A stretch of 64,000 nucleotides of DNA from Nelumbo lutea (GCA_022828595.1 JAKGHH010000002.1:37790222-37854221); one strand, 5' to 3'; positions 42,561 through 55,423 are shown, counted from the stretch's first letter. The notes: generated from the sequence alone by a model not told the origin. Numbers and translations: made by a program.

Positions 42561-44340
42561 AGAGAATCAACTTCCCAATCATTAATTGCTTCCTAAACTG
42601 TGGTGTCCATGCCCTGACTCCATTGTTTTCTGATAAGTGCCCAGCTACCTATGCATCTATATTTGTTGCTAGATCATACAAGGATGGGAAGTCATATTTC
42701 AAAGATCAGTTTCCACACCAACAGTCCTTAAAGCCTTACTCTTTATCAATTCCCTATTGCATATCTTACCCCTCTATTGAACTCTCTGTGGCTGTTCTCA
42801 ATCCCCTTCCAAACAGAACATCCAAAAGTGTGATTAGCTTCACCCGGCTCTCATCCTGATATCCTCATACTGTATTTGGCTTGAATTACTTTCTTCCACA
42901 GCTCCCCATTCTGCTCGCTAAATCTCCCAGACCACTTTTGTCTTTCCCATTAATGCTGCATTCACTTCCTTCAACTTTCTCACACACAAGCTTTCAGATT
43001 TCTTTATCCAATACAACTTTTCATGCACAAAAATGGAATTTCAAAACTGTAACAGTGTTGTCTAGACAATTAACATAAGGGGTATGCTTGTAAAGGTAGG
43101 TTTTTGTGGAGGTCAGAATACAGGGGAGGTTTGTGTATTTTTGTTATAAAACACGAGTACTTTTTAAATAATTTTCCCTATAGTAGTGGACTTCAGTAAG
43201 CTATAAAGCCAAATTTGGCTTGCAGATATCTGTGCAGAATGTCCAACTTCATTTGATGCATGTTTCTTGTATTTTTTTTTTCTTTCTATTCATCTCCCTC
43301 TTCATTGAATGGATCTGGTTGGCTGGTAAGTTATACTACTTCAAGTTGGGCAAAAGTACTTTTGAAAAGATCTATATGGTTGTCAATGGGTTGGGTTAAA
43401 TGGTAAACCGGCCTTAACCCTATTGGATCTGGGGTTCAGTCAACCTCAGTCAGGAGTAAGGTTGTGTCAGGTCAAGCTGACTTGATCTGCACCATGTTCA
43501 GCAAACCTGACCATTGGCTTCACCAAGTCTGCTCTGTTTCTTCTTAAAATCTGCATGCAAAATATGGTTGAATAACTAACTGGATTATCCATATGGAAAG
43601 CATACCTTCTAAAGTTTTGCTTCCTTCAAGATGTAAAATAGTTACAACAGCAAGGGAAAAACCAGTCAGATTCAAGCTGTTTGCATCTCGAATCTAATTT
43701 CTATATCCATCCTTCAACAGGTAGCTGATAAAGATGAAAAATGATTTTTCTTCATCTATACCTGTATCTGTTGAGTGTAGACACTATATATGAGATTAAA
43801 TAAAGGGAACGCAATGCATGATACTAGTCCTAGAGGTTGGGACCACTGGATACTCCTCATAAACAAGAAAGAACTCAGTGGCTGTAGCTTTAAAAGTTCA
43901 CATGGATTATAGAGCTCCAACTTTTCTAATGGACATATATACTAACAGAAATGTGATTTTCTATTCTTTTTGTAGATATTATCTAAAATCAGTGTTTTGT
44001 AATGACCACTTTTCTTCTTTGGTTGAGGGCTTTAGAATGGCAGGTTTGTTATTACTTATTAGTGGAACTGCTGTACATTGGTAAGATAGCATGTGTTAGG
44101 CTGAATGGCCACCTAAAATGAGTACCACTTTGTTTCTTTTGTAATGCACCACTTTTCTCATGGGATTGCCTCAATTTGATTGCTTTGTAAGAGGACATGG
44201 GGCGAATTACTTGGCTCCCTCTGTGCTGCAAATAGTATCTCTCCAAGGATACAATTGATAATTTTCTTTTGTAAAACTAGTGATTTTAAGATTAAAATAT
44301 TTCTACTTACCTGCCTACCTATTTTACTTGTGATAGTGAG
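42561..44340. other. intergenic, nothing firm
   Basis: About 43,380-43,520 resembles GGGTTGGGTT-type hAT debris. A LINE origin for 42.6-43.0 kb is possible but I cannot show it. Confidence 0.35.
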
Positions 44341-44435
44341 CTGACATTTCTCATTCTTCTCCCATGTCCATCTGGGTATTGTACAAGGAATGCATTAGGC
44401 ACATCAAAGATTCAACTTCCGAATCATCCATGAAC
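44341..44435. repeat. copy of the sequence at 42,514-42,590
   Basis: CCCATGTCCATCTGGGTATT then GTACAAGGAATGCATTAGGC closely matches 42,517-42,560, so two fragments of the same LINE family lie 1.8 kb apart. Confidence 0.7.
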
Positions 44436-44720
44436 CAAATATGACAATGCGTCTTGAACAAAGCAAAAAAGGCCATTACCCAATTTTGGTCCTAGCTATT
44501 TGGGTTCTTGGGGGGATCCAGTACTTATTGGAATCTTTGCATAAGGCTGTCTCTCTCAGACTCAAACACATAAAGAAAACAAGAATAAAGAAACAAGAAC
44601 AAGCAATATTTACGTGGTTCGGCATATTGTGCCTACATCCACGGAGGAACCATGCATATTTTTATTATTTCTGAAACAACTGTTGCAACATATGCAAATC
44701 CTTCTTTATACAATGACTTT
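44436..44720. other. transposon-like scrap
   Basis: Contains TTTACGTGGTTCGGCA followed by CTACATCCACGG (about 44,611-44,643), a motif found in many plant repeat families. The family is not assigned. Confidence 0.35.
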
Positions 44721-44721
44721 C

Positions 44722-45288
44722 TCACCACCTTGCCCGGCAGATGGTATTCTTTCCACAGGCAACTCTCGGATGTGTATTCTTTTTAAACACAGTCTGCTTG
44801 GGAAGATTGTGCAGCTCCAAAACCTGTATGCAATGCCTCTTGGCATTCTCAGCTGTACGGTAACCTTCAATAAGCTTCCTCTTACTGGCATTGATTTTCT
44901 CACTGAGAGCATCACCCACTAGCATGAGTTCCACTGTCTTGGCCGTCTTAATACCATTTTTAGTTTCCTTCGCCTTTACAACATCTTTTGATGTATGTCT
45001 GTTTCCATCCTTCGAAGTGGAATCAACCTTCTTCTCTTTACTGTCTGCGTCTGCTATCACTTTAATCTCCGTTTTGTCACGCTCCACAGACTTTGAGCCA
45101 CCGCTCTTGTTTTCCACTTCCAATGACAAGATTGACTCCATGAGTCTCTCCCTTTTCATACCGAACTCCTCTCTGGACGATCCAAAGCCGCAAGCTTGAT
45201 CTCTCTCGATCATGGTGAATATGTCAAAGTCTGCACCACGAAAAAATCCCCGCCAGTATTCCAGTAAGTCGGATTCCGAGGCCGCCAT
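44722..45288 (-). CDS. short MED26-like protein (188 aa)
   Basis: Single minus-strand ORF from ATG 45,286-45,288 to the stop at 44,722. The start ESDLLEYWRGFFRGADFDIF resembles the SLDYWRKYFR-type N-terminus of plant Mediator subunit MED26, and the later part SEKINASKRKLIEGYRTAEN AKRH-type with VLELHNLPKQ resembles the MED26 C-terminal region. The TFIIS-N (LW) domain normally in between is absent, and plant MED26 is usually more than twice as long. A Lys/Ser-rich linker fills the gap. It may be a truncated paralogue or a retrocopy scrap with an open frame. Intact MED26 bridges Mediator and elongation factors. Confidence 0.5.
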   Translation of the reverse strand: MAASESDLLEYWRGFFRGADFDIFTMIERDQACGFGSSREEFGMKRERLMESILSLEVENKSGGSKSVERDKTEIKVIADADSKEKKVDSTSKDGNRHTSKDVVKAKETKNGIKTAKTVELMLVGDALSEKINASKRKLIEGYRTAENAKRHCIQVLELHNLPKQTVFKKNTHPRVACGKNTICRARW

Positions 45289-45479
45289 GACCGTCTAACC
45301 CGCAAGAACACAACTAGCAAAATCACAGAAACAAAAACAACCCAAACAATGAATGACTAAGCCGCAAACAATTGGACAGAAACAAAACAACCCCAAGCAA
45401 AATGACAGAAATGAACCAAAATTTTCCTCCGATCGATCCAAGCTATTTATAAATCTTAGAGTTAGAATCAGTTTCCAAT

Positions 45480-45558
45480 CAGTGATTAGAATATAAAAAC
45501 TTCTAAATTTGTTACCAACAGTGATTAGAATATAAAAACTTCTAAATTTGTTAACATA
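45480..45558. repeat. 39-bp tandem duplication
   Basis: AGTGATTAGAATATAAAAAC then TTCTAAATTTGTTA occurs at 45,481 and 45,520. It lies ~200 bp upstream of the MED26-like start codon, so it could be in its promoter. Confidence 0.85.
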
Positions 45559-45559
45559 G

Positions 45560-47600
45560 TATGGAAGGTACAACACCGAGTGGAAGTCTTCATAACTGAA
45601 AACTACCAAAGTGGACACTATATGTTCCTTCGAGACCAGATCTGCTCTTCACACCTGGTGGATATGCATGTGAGGCGCCGATTTGTGAGGAGCAGATCCC
45701 GTCTTGTCCCTTCTTACTTTTCAGTTCTCACATTAAGTCCGAAGTTGACACGATTTTCTTCCCATTCTGCCCAGGCTATCAGCTATTTGGGTCGGTTCTA
45801 CAGACCCAAATAACCTCTGGGTTATGGGTCACCCATAATGGGTGGTCTCTCTTAGCCTGGCTTGGTCCAACATTTTATAAGGCTTAGATTTTCGGTCTTC
45901 AAATTGGGCGACCCTTCTGGGTTTTTTATGTTTTAGGTCGGGTCTGGGCCTAATTATTAAGTAGTCCAAATCTAACCCAAATCCGATCCAATTATACACA
46001 TTCATATGTACATGTATATATATAAATTTTGCATATATATATATATATATAATAACACAAATGTATATGCATATAAATGTATATACATATTTGTATGTAT
46101 CGTATGTATATAAATTTGTATACATATTTACAAACATTATTTTAGTTGACTACCGAAGGTTTTTATTATGCCACATCAAAATCAGCTGTGAAACTCTGAA
46201 GCTTATATTGTCAATCAGTAAGAACACGCACCTTTCAAGGTCCTAATAGAAACCTCTATGAGATATAGTCATATATCTCTTGTTTATTAGTCTGGATTCA
46301 TGGGATGCACAAGGTTTATTAAATAAAATTGAAGAAACAATTTTGTGGAGATTTAGGATATTCAATTCATTCTGACTTCTAACCCTAATAGGACTTGTTT
46401 ATCAAAACCCTACAGGGTTTGGGATAGATTTGGATATTAAACTTAGGGTGCTTGGTGTCTAAACCCAATTATACTTACCATGGATACCCATTCTCAATAC
46501 CTGATTTTATATATATATATATATATATATTGTTGAGAGAGGATGCAAAACCATGCCCTTGTAGCCCATTATAGGCATGTCTAGCACTAGTTTCGAAGTA
46601 CTGAAAATGATAAAGAATATTAAAAATGCAATTAAAATAAATGTATTTTGATTTTGGATATGCATGAATGCAATGGAAAAATTAAGATACATATTGATAC
46701 ACTATGAAAATTCAAATATATTAAAAATATATAAATTTTAGATAATTTATAACTCTAATAACTCTATATGTTTTAATAGTTTGACTTTCCATGAATTATA
46801 AAAGTATAGGGAAGAACGACCCATAGTAAAATGGAGGTAGCCAACTAAGCATCTGTATGGCATTGATGCCATTGCTCCGGAAAATGGCAACACATCAGCA
46901 CTATGTTAAAAAAAGAATGGTGCTCTAAGAAATGTTTGTCTGTTTGGAATTGTTTTTTTCATAAAAAATAATGCTCCAACAGGGATATAAAATGATAGTG
47001 ACAAAGATACAATGTGGCATTCAATGGATAAAACATTAAAATACCATTTTCTCACAAAACGGTACTTACAATCACACATCAATACTGCAGCATCAATCCC
47101 AAACATATATTAAGTGATTACTTGGTTGGCACGTTTAGGTGGTCCCTATCGAGGTGCGGCATTTAGCCTATTTTTTAATCTCACTAGAGAAGAGTTATTG
47201 AGGTTATTAGAAAAAGATAAAAGTAATGTAATATGACAAGAAAAAATTTACGGCCCCCATAGGGCTAAAGCGACTAATTTAATACCAAAAAAAAAAAAGT
47301 AAAAGGGAGGTATATGTAAATTATAATTTACCTTGAAGACGGGTTTGGGATCAACTATGCTCGGACGGGTTTGAGAAGGGGAAGTGTGAGTGAAGGGATT
47401 GATATTCGCCGCCTCTCCTTGAGTCCTTGACAATCAAAAGATGACAATATTGGCTGAGCTACCTGCTTGTAGTTGTGACTCTGCTCATTGACCTGTGCAC
47501 AAAAGGACATCAACTCACCCACTACCAGTCTTGAGTCTCCCACTACTCGGAAAGCTGAAAAGCTTGACCCCTTTGTAGTTTGGATGATTACTTGAAGTAA
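45560..47600. other. intergenic with AT microsatellites
   Basis: (TA)n runs at about 46,034-46,052 and 46,508-46,531, and TATG-rich DNA at 46,055-46,130. 45,815-45,990 resembles GGGTTATGGGTC-type repeat DNA. No gene is supported. Confidence 0.5.
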
Positions 47601-47749
47601 ACATTTGCTGACTTGCAGTAGACTGTTATCTCTTTCTCTGAATATGGCCGCGGTGCTGGACTCTCTGAAAGAGTTTATAAAGTTTCCACCCATTCAATCT
47701 TATTCGTATAGAAGAACCCATTTTCATTTGGTGTGCTGCCACAAAAAAT

Positions 47750-50700
47750 ATGGGTTGGTCATCTTCCTTAGGCTTAGAGAAACCTCTCTGCATGCTTTCT
47801 TTAGTACCAATCTTTTTAGTTATCATGTCAGCTTTTTGTTCCATCAACTCCTATGCCATGGCCTCAACCAACAATACTACACCTCTCGATCAAACCGAGG
47901 CCCTACTCAAATGGAAAGCTAGCCTCTCCGGTAAAACCCAATTGGTTCTCTCTTCGTGGAAACGTGTTACTGGTGATTCTGCCATGAATTCTTCTTCCCT
48001 GTTTCACCCATGCAATTGGGTTAGAATTTCTTGTAACCAGGATGGAAGGGTCACTGAAATTACTCTACCAAGCATGGGTTTGCAAGGTACGCTCCATAAC
48101 TTGAGCTTCTCATCACTTCCAGATCTCACTGGTCTTTATCTTACTAATAATACACTTTGGCAACATTGCACCACAAATCAGTACCCTTTCCAATCTCACC
48201 TACCTTGACTTATCTGTCAACCAACTATTTGGAGAAATTCCACAGGAAATTGGTTTACTAACAAGTCTCCAAGTTTTGTATCTTCACCAAAATTATCTCA
48301 GTGGTTCAATACCTTCAACCATAGGAGATCTAAGATATCTTACCGATCTCGGTTTGCTATCCAACAATCTCAGTGGATCAATTCCAGCGTCCTTGGGTAA
48401 GTTGAGACACCTCAGCCTTCTATACCTCTCTAAGAATCAACTTTGTGGTTCAATTCCTCCAGAGATAGGAAATTTAGTTTTTCTTACAGTATTGTCATTG
48501 CGAATAAATAATCTTACCGGCTCCATTCCTTCATCTTTGGGTAATTTGAGAAACCTAACTTTTCTTTACCTATACCAGAACCATTTGTCAGGTCCTATTC
48601 CTCCAGAATTAGGAAACTTGATAAATCTAATTCAGTTAGACATGCCTGTTAATCATCTAACAGGCTCCATTCCTTCCAGTTTGGGAAGCTTGACTAAACT
48701 CACATCCTTGCAGCCTTTTGAAAACCAGTTATCTGGTTCCATTCCATCATAACTAGGATCACTTGAGTCACTTATTGGGCTCATATTATACAAGAACAAC
48801 CTCACTGGTTTGATCCCAACATCCATAGGTAATCTGAGAAGTCTCATTAAGCTAGACATGTCCTCAAATCAGCTTACAAGACCAATCCCTCCCACTTTTG
48901 GCAGCATGGCTAACCTCACCTATCTGAACCTTGATGGGAATCAATTATCCAATTCCATCCCTCCATCATTAGGAAACCTAGAATCTCTTAACCTTCTGAG
49001 CTTGAACACAAATAACCTTGTGGGTATGATCCCAACTTCTTTAGGTGATTTGAGCAACCTTGTCTTACTTGATCTTAGTAAGAATGCACTCTCAGGCATC
49101 ATTCCACCTCGTATTGGTAATCTTACCAAACTAAAATACCTTGATATTTCTGTCAATCAATTCTCTGGTAATATTTGGCCTACTTACAAGTCTTCAAATC
49201 TTGTTCCTGGACCAGAATCATCTCAACGGTTCAATACCTTCAAGCATAGGAAAATTAACATACCTAACTAACCTAACATTGTTTTCCAATAACTTCACTG
49301 GTTTGATTCCTACATCCTTGGGTAATATGAGCAACTTAGCCAGTCTATATTTATATGACAATGAACTTTCTGGTTATATTCCTCAAGAACTTGGAAAGTT
49401 GACAAACCTCATTGAGTTAGACTTGTCCACTAACCATTTAACAGGTCACATCCCTTCTACATTGGGAAACTTGACCAAGCTCACAGTCTTGCAGCTACTT
49501 CAGAATCAATTGTTTGGCCGCATTCTCCAGAGATAGGAAAGCTCAAATCTCTTAAAAAGCTATTTATCTTTGAGAATGAACTTTCTGGTTCAATTCCTCA
49601 AGAAATAGGAAATATGACACATTTAGTTAGTCTCCAGGTGCATAACAACAATTTCTCTGGTTATTTACCACAACATCTATGTATGGGGGGGTCTCTAGAA
49701 AACTTTACTGCTGCTAATAATCATTTCACAGGTCCCATTCCAAAAGGCTTGAAAAACTGTACAAGCCTATTCAGAGTTCGACTTGAAAACAACCAACTGA
49801 CTTCAAATGTATCAGAAGATTTTGGTGTATATCCATGGTTGAATTATATGGACTTAAGTTATAACAAATTATATGGAGATCTTTCACCGAAGTGGGAAGA
49901 ATGCCAGCATTTAACAAGTCTACTACTGTCCAACAATGAGATCACTGGTAGAATACCACCTGAATTTGGGAAGTTGACTGAACTATATGTACTTGACCTT
50001 TCCTCAAATTATTTTTTCGGAGAACTTCCCAAAGAATTTGGAAAGATGAGTTCTTTACTGTACTTGAACTTGAGTCAAAACAGGTTTTCTGGTGCTTTGC
50101 CATCAGAAGTAGGATTATTGCCCAACCTTGAAATTTTAGACATGTCAACCAACTATTTGAGTGGTCCAATACCCAATGAATTGGGGGGGGGGTGCTCTAA
50201 ACTGTCATACTTGAAGTTGAGTAGAAACAGATTCAGTGGAATCATTCCATTCCAAATTGGTAATATAATTTCCCTGCAGTGTCTATTGGATCTTAGTCAT
50301 AACAGACTCAGTGGAGTGATACCATCTCAATTTGGAAAGCTTCACAACTTGGAAAATCTAAATCTCTCTCACAATGATCTCTATGGTTCTATTCCTTCCT
50401 CATTTGATGGAATGCTTAGTTTGACAGCTATTGATCTATCTTACAATCAGTTGGAGGGTCCCCTTCCCAGCAACAGAGCCTTTCAAAATGCCCCACCAGA
50501 TGCTTTCAAGAATAATAAAGCATTATGTGGCAACAGAAAAGGTTTTCGGCCTTGCAATTCTCCTACTGGAAAGAAAGTGAATGACAAGAAAAAGCACAAA
50601 GTCATAATTTTCATCATACTTCCTCTTTTAGGGGTATTATTTCTTCTGTTCACATTTGTTGGTATTGCTTCTGTTTTTCATCGAAAGATGAGAAAAACAT

Positions 50701-51361
50701 AAATAGAGCAAAGAGAAACAGCAGTCAATGGTAATCTAATTTCAGTATGGAATTTTGATGGCAAAATATTGTACCAAGACATAGTTGAAGCTACAGATGA
50801 TTTTGATGCCAAGCATTGCATTGGAGTGGGAGGATATGGAAGTGTTTATAAGGCAGAGCTCTCAACAGGTCAAGTTGTAGCTGTTAAGAAACTTCATCAC
50901 CCAATACATGAAGATGGTGAAAGAATTGATCTACAAACATTTGAAATGAGATTCATGCATTAACAAAAATAAAACACCGTAACATTGTGAAGCTTTATGG
51001 TTTTTGTTCACACATACGCCATACGTTTCTAGGTGATGACAGACAAGCAAATATATTAGACTGGGATAAGAGGGTCAATGCAATTAAAGTGTGGTGTATA
51101 TTGCTTTGGAGTGCTAACAATAGAAGTGTTAATGGGAAGGCATCCAGCCGAATTCCTCTCTCTGTTATCATCTTCATCAATGCCAAAAGCTGTTAAAGCA
51201 ACGAAATTGAATAAGTGTTGGATCAACGCCTTCCCCCTCCCATCCTTCATGTCACCCAAGAAGTAGAGACTATCATTAAGCTTGGAATTGCATGCTTGCA
51301 TCTTGTTCCGCAGTCTCGACCCACCATGCAACACGTATCTCAGCAGCTGCTAGCCTGCTAA
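47750..51361 (+). pseudogene. MIK2-like LRR receptor kinase pseudogene
   Basis: Full architecture is visible but broken. N-terminus with signal peptide (LVPIFLVIMSAFCSINSYA), LRRNT (QTEALLKWKASLSGKTQ, CNWVRISC), more than 20 LRRs of the SGSIPxxLGNLxxLxxLxL type, transmembrane segment KVIIFIILPLLGVLFLLFTF (about 50,598-50,660), and a kinase N-lobe with GVGGYGSVYKAEL and VAVKKLHH. Lesions: frameshifts near 48,155, 49,180, 49,520 and 50,950, and stops at 48,750 (probably CAA to TAA) and 50,700. The kinase core from the catalytic loop to APE is deleted: NAIK at about 51,088 joins directly to [17 protein letters not shown]. The C-lobe is also interrupted (stop 51,264). Relatives sense peptides at the cell surface. 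Confidence 0.92.
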
Positions 51362-51969
51362 TGTCAAATTGTCTTCACATTCAAATCAAGGGCAAGTACT
51401 GAATTGTTAGAACTAATTGTATGGGTGCAGTAGAAAAAGTTGGATTTGATAGTTTCATTTGGTTTTATTGACATTGAAATAATAATTCTCTTTTTTCAGT
51501 AATCATTGCCATACCAAAACAACATATCCGAAGACTGTCATTGATTTTCATACCATTTAGATTCTTTTTCTCTTTCATTAATGTTTGTAAATGCTAAACG
51601 AAATTAGTCAACCATGTAGATGCAAACCTCAAAATCCTTGCTACTGTATGGAAAACCATTACTTGACAAATCCAAAGAACCCAATCCAGTGGAGGGACTT
51701 TCTGTATTAGACACGAGTGCTATGGTATTGGCATCCACTTTGCCAACATTTTCCATTGTTAAGTGGCCTCTTTTACTATGAAAGAAAGGTTCAACATTGG
51801 AGAGAGAGAGAGAGACCAATTACTAGGGTTTGCGTCCCACTTCATGTGTATGGGAGACATGGGATTAATTGGCTAATAGGTCAAATCAGCAAATCATATT
51901 GTTTTTTCTTATGTGGCAAATGTTTTTGTTTTGAAATTCAATTATACACATTGGTGAACATCTCCTTAG
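51362..51969. other. 3' flank, no gene
   Basis: A short (GA)n run at about 51,801-51,815. No gene is recognised. Confidence 0.4.
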
Positions 51970-52150
51970 TGAGATCGGATTCGGTTCTCACAAGACCGTG
52001 CTCACACTGTCCTCGCAGCCACTTGCAGCTGTGCATTGGGAATATTTCCATACTTATATGTTTTTATTCATGGGAGATATTCCCAATACACAGTTACAAG
52101 TGGCTATGAGGACGGTATGAGAACGGTCTTGTGAGCACTGAATATGAGTT
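51970..52150. mobile_element. ~180-bp fold-back MITE
   Basis: The left arm 51,970-52,049 (TTCTCACAAGACCGTGCTCA, CTGTCCTC, AGCCACTTG, CATTGGGAATATTTCC) pairs with the right arm 52,071-52,148 read in reverse complement (GCTCACAAGACCGTTCTCAT, CCGTCCTC, AGCCACTTG, TATTGGGAATATCTCC). The loop is about 20 bases and T-rich. A related core occurs near 1,460. Confidence 0.85.
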
Positions 52151-52389
52151 CTTCCTTAATTACCTATATTGGTAGCTTCAGAACGATATGGGATCTACTG
52201 CTAACACTAGCATGTGAACCATGCTATGTAACCAATCATTAATGAACACGCCAGTGTTCCGTAAACCATGTGTACCATGTTTACACAGCTGTGTTAAGCC
52301 ATGTCTATGGAGAAAATTTGTTGGGAGGCATTTGGTTTGATTATGCATTATAAGTAACGGAAAAAAATCCATTAGTGTAGCTGGTAGTT

Positions 52390-52990
52390 TTTATGATTTG
52401 TTTGGAAGCCGTTGTTTCTTTAACAAATCTCTGGTGGTTGCATTTCATTTAGGCCAAAAAATTGACTAAATTTTCAGTTCATTAAAGCATTTTTTTTTGG
52501 TAACAAATCACCTAGATCAACAAGAATAGTCTATCAGTTAAGTGGTTGAGATAGATCTGGGATTTTGCCTGCCTTTTTTGGCCAAATCTATGCCTGCGGT
52601 TTTTGGTGTCTAAACCGTTGGTATTGACTTAAGCTGTTAATGCCGAAGGTGGAAACCACCAGTATAGATCAACAATTTTATGATTTTTAACTTATGCCAA
52701 TTTCATGATATGCCGACAGCCTATGCTTATCTGTACCGGCGGTTTGGAACGCCGATATTTATTTTGTTCTACTTTTCCCGGTGGTTTATAACCGCTGGTA
52801 TAATAAAACATATACCGTTAATTCTGACAAACCGCCAGGAATGGTTAATTTAATGGATGAATTTGATGACACCTATGCTGGCAGTTTTATAGGGCTTTCC
52901 TGCTAGTCTTGATTTTTCCCGATAGTGGCTATATTAGGAAAGAAAGACCACCAGTAGACCGCTAGTAAAGGTAAATACCTAAAATTCAAA
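52390..52990. repeat. CACTA-like subterminal repeat region
   Basis: Many inverted and direct short motifs of the ACCGGCGGTTTGGAACGCCG type (52,735-52,754), CCGGTGGTTTATAACCGCTG (52,779 on), AAACCGCCAGGA and GGAAACCACCAG. Dense CCGGCGGT/ACCGCCGG-like repeats are typical of the subterminal regions of plant CACTA elements. The CACTA terminal inverted repeat itself was not found, so this is a remnant. Confidence 0.5.
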
Positions 52991-53286
52991 CCATCAACCA
53001 TCCTTCACAGTACATAAGCTTTCAATCATCCTTTAGATAAAATCCGAAGTATTATTAAATTCAACACCTACTAATAACGTTTATATGCCTTCCAACAATA
53101 TGCAGGGAGGATCAAGTTTAGCCTAAACCATATCCGTACAGGTTGTAGAACCCCAAAATCCATTCCCACCCCAAAATTCGTCCTTTGAGGAAAAAATCCT
53201 ACCCCATTGGGGCGGGCTCCCACCGGGTAGGGTAGAAATTTCCATCCCTAAAGGGGGGTAGGGTAGAAATTGCCATTCCTAAAGGG

Positions 53287-53750
53287 TAGGGGTGTAAATG
53301 GGTCGAATTTGAATTGGATCAGACAATATCCAAATTTGAATCCGATTAGAAAATTCGATATCCGAATTCGATTCAATATCCAATGGATATTGAAAATTAA
53401 TATTCGAATTCAAATCTAATTAAATATTTGAATATTCAATTCAATTCGAATTCGACTAATTAATTATTTTATATAATTAATAAATATATAATTAATTATT
53501 ATATATATAAACATTTAAATTATATAAACATCTAAAAATTTTATATATTATATATAAAATTAAAAATCAGTCGAATTCAGATATTTATCGAATCAAATCA
53601 GGTCATATCCGAATTTGAATCCGATTAGCTATGTGGTATGAATAGGATATCCAAATTCGACCGATTAGATATTCGAATTATCTGGATTCAATTCGATTAT
53701 ACTGAATCTTGATTTTGAAATTGGATTTTTGAATACCGTTGACACCCCTA
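53287..53750. mobile_element. hAT-like non-autonomous element (464 bp)
   Basis: Starts TAGGGGTGTAAATGGG and ends CCGTTGACACCCCTA. It is flanked by a perfect 8-bp duplication CTAAAGGG (53,279-53,286 and 53,751-53,758). The interior is AT-rich with many GAATTCGAAT/ATATCCGAATT motifs. No transposase. Confidence 0.85.
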
Positions 53751-53909
53751 CTAAAGGGGGCAAAGCTGAACTCCAAAAGTTCAAAGGGGGTTTTTGTCAC
53801 AAAACAAAGTTTGGGGCACTAAGTGTCACCACCTCCTAAGTAAAGGGTAGAAGTTTGTAATTTATCCATATTTTTATTATACTAGCAAATATGCACATCC
53901 CATGCACGT

Positions 53910-54750
53910 GGCAATTTTAGATGGGGATGATGATAATAATGATATTAGTAATATGTATCCAAATTATTTCATATTTTTTTTTTATATTTCTATGTGTATA
54001 AAGAATATCTTACTTATTAAACTTATTTCTATTTAATATGGTAAATATATAATATTAGAGATGTGTTCAAAATTTTCCACAATATTTATGCATTTTTTCA
54101 TATTTTTTTGTATATATGTATATATTTAATATTTATTATTTAATTATGACATGAATGGTTGACATATTTGAGCCAAAAACTTCAACTATTGATGACTTCC
54201 CACCAATCAAAAAACAATTCCATTTTTTAGGTCAGATTGAAATTTGTATTTCATTTCCGTCATTAACAAAAGCAACCTTTGTTTATCTCACTTATTTTTA
54301 GTATGATTAATATAAAATATTGGAGATGTGCCCAAATATTTTTTATAACATTTTGTATTTTTTTTTATATTTTTGTATTTAACTTCTTTTACTTTTTATT
54401 ATTTAATTATGACATCAATTGTTGACTTGTAACCAAAAGGTGGAATTGTTGACTTGGGAACCAAACAAGCAAAAAAAATTATTTTTTGGCTAGTTTTAAA
54501 TTTTATATTTAATTTTCATCATCAATCTACACAATTCATATTAATCACACTTGTTTTTCTTTAATATGATTAATAGAAAATATTAGAGATGTGTCTAAAT
54601 TATTTCTACAACTTTTTTATTTTTATAATTTTAAATTTATTTCTATTTTTTGTTTTTTTAACTATGAAATCATGGGTTGGTCCACTTGGCAGAAAATTTT
54701 GAATTTCTGACTCACCATTTAGATGGAAGAACAATTTTTCTCCAAAGTCA
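53910..54750. repeat. ~262-bp AT-rich tandem repeat, three or more copies
   Basis: ATTRGAGATGTG landmarks at 54,054, 54,318 and 54,580 (spacings 264 and 262). Each is followed by a T-rich run, then TTTAATTATGACATSAATKGTTGAC and TTTCATTTCCGTCATTAAC-type segments. The third copy is cut short and a partial unit precedes the first. Confidence 0.75.
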
Positions 54751-55423
54751 GTTTTAAAAAATGAGTTTTAATTATATCGTTAAAAATATTAGATTTAGAT
54801 CTTATTAATAGAAATTATTGTAAGAAAAAAAAGACCTGGAATATATGATTTAATGACTAAGAATGGGAGTCAATGCCTTAAGCATAACACTTAATGAGTG
54901 GGAATCAAATGAGGTAAAAAACTAGTAGTTCAAATGTCCTCAAAATTAGAGAGACCATATTCAAAGAAAAGGGTGTCTTAATCAAGGAAAATTTTTCACA
55001 TCATTCATATATAGATATAGATACAAATAGCTGATTTATTTGTGATGTCATAAGAAGGATGGTTGAACTGTTGACCCACCACATGCAAAACGGTTAAATT
55101 GGTAACATGGGGCAAATTCTCTTTTATATGGTATATAAATTAATTTGATGCTAATTATTTCTTTAAATTAATTATTTGTGTATATAATATTAGAATTCTA
55201 AAAACAAGGACTAGTTCAGTAATTTATTATTTTTATAGGCATATCCACAAATCATTTTGATAGATTAATATAAAATTAAATTTAAAGAGATCTAATAATA
55301 AAATAAGGTATTTTGGTTAGGAAGTATCCAACCAAAATAATTTATTTATTTATTATTAATATTATGAGACTTCTAATCTTATGTTATTATGTTTAATTAG
55401 TTATTTATATTAGGGAAAATTAT
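54751..55423. other. AT-rich intergenic, nothing recognised
   Basis: No supported gene or element boundary. Confidence 0.4.

Noticed and set aside
45829..46246. Frames in the TATATG-rich stretch
   Set aside because: Low-complexity dinucleotide repeats give spurious Tyr/Ile-rich frames.
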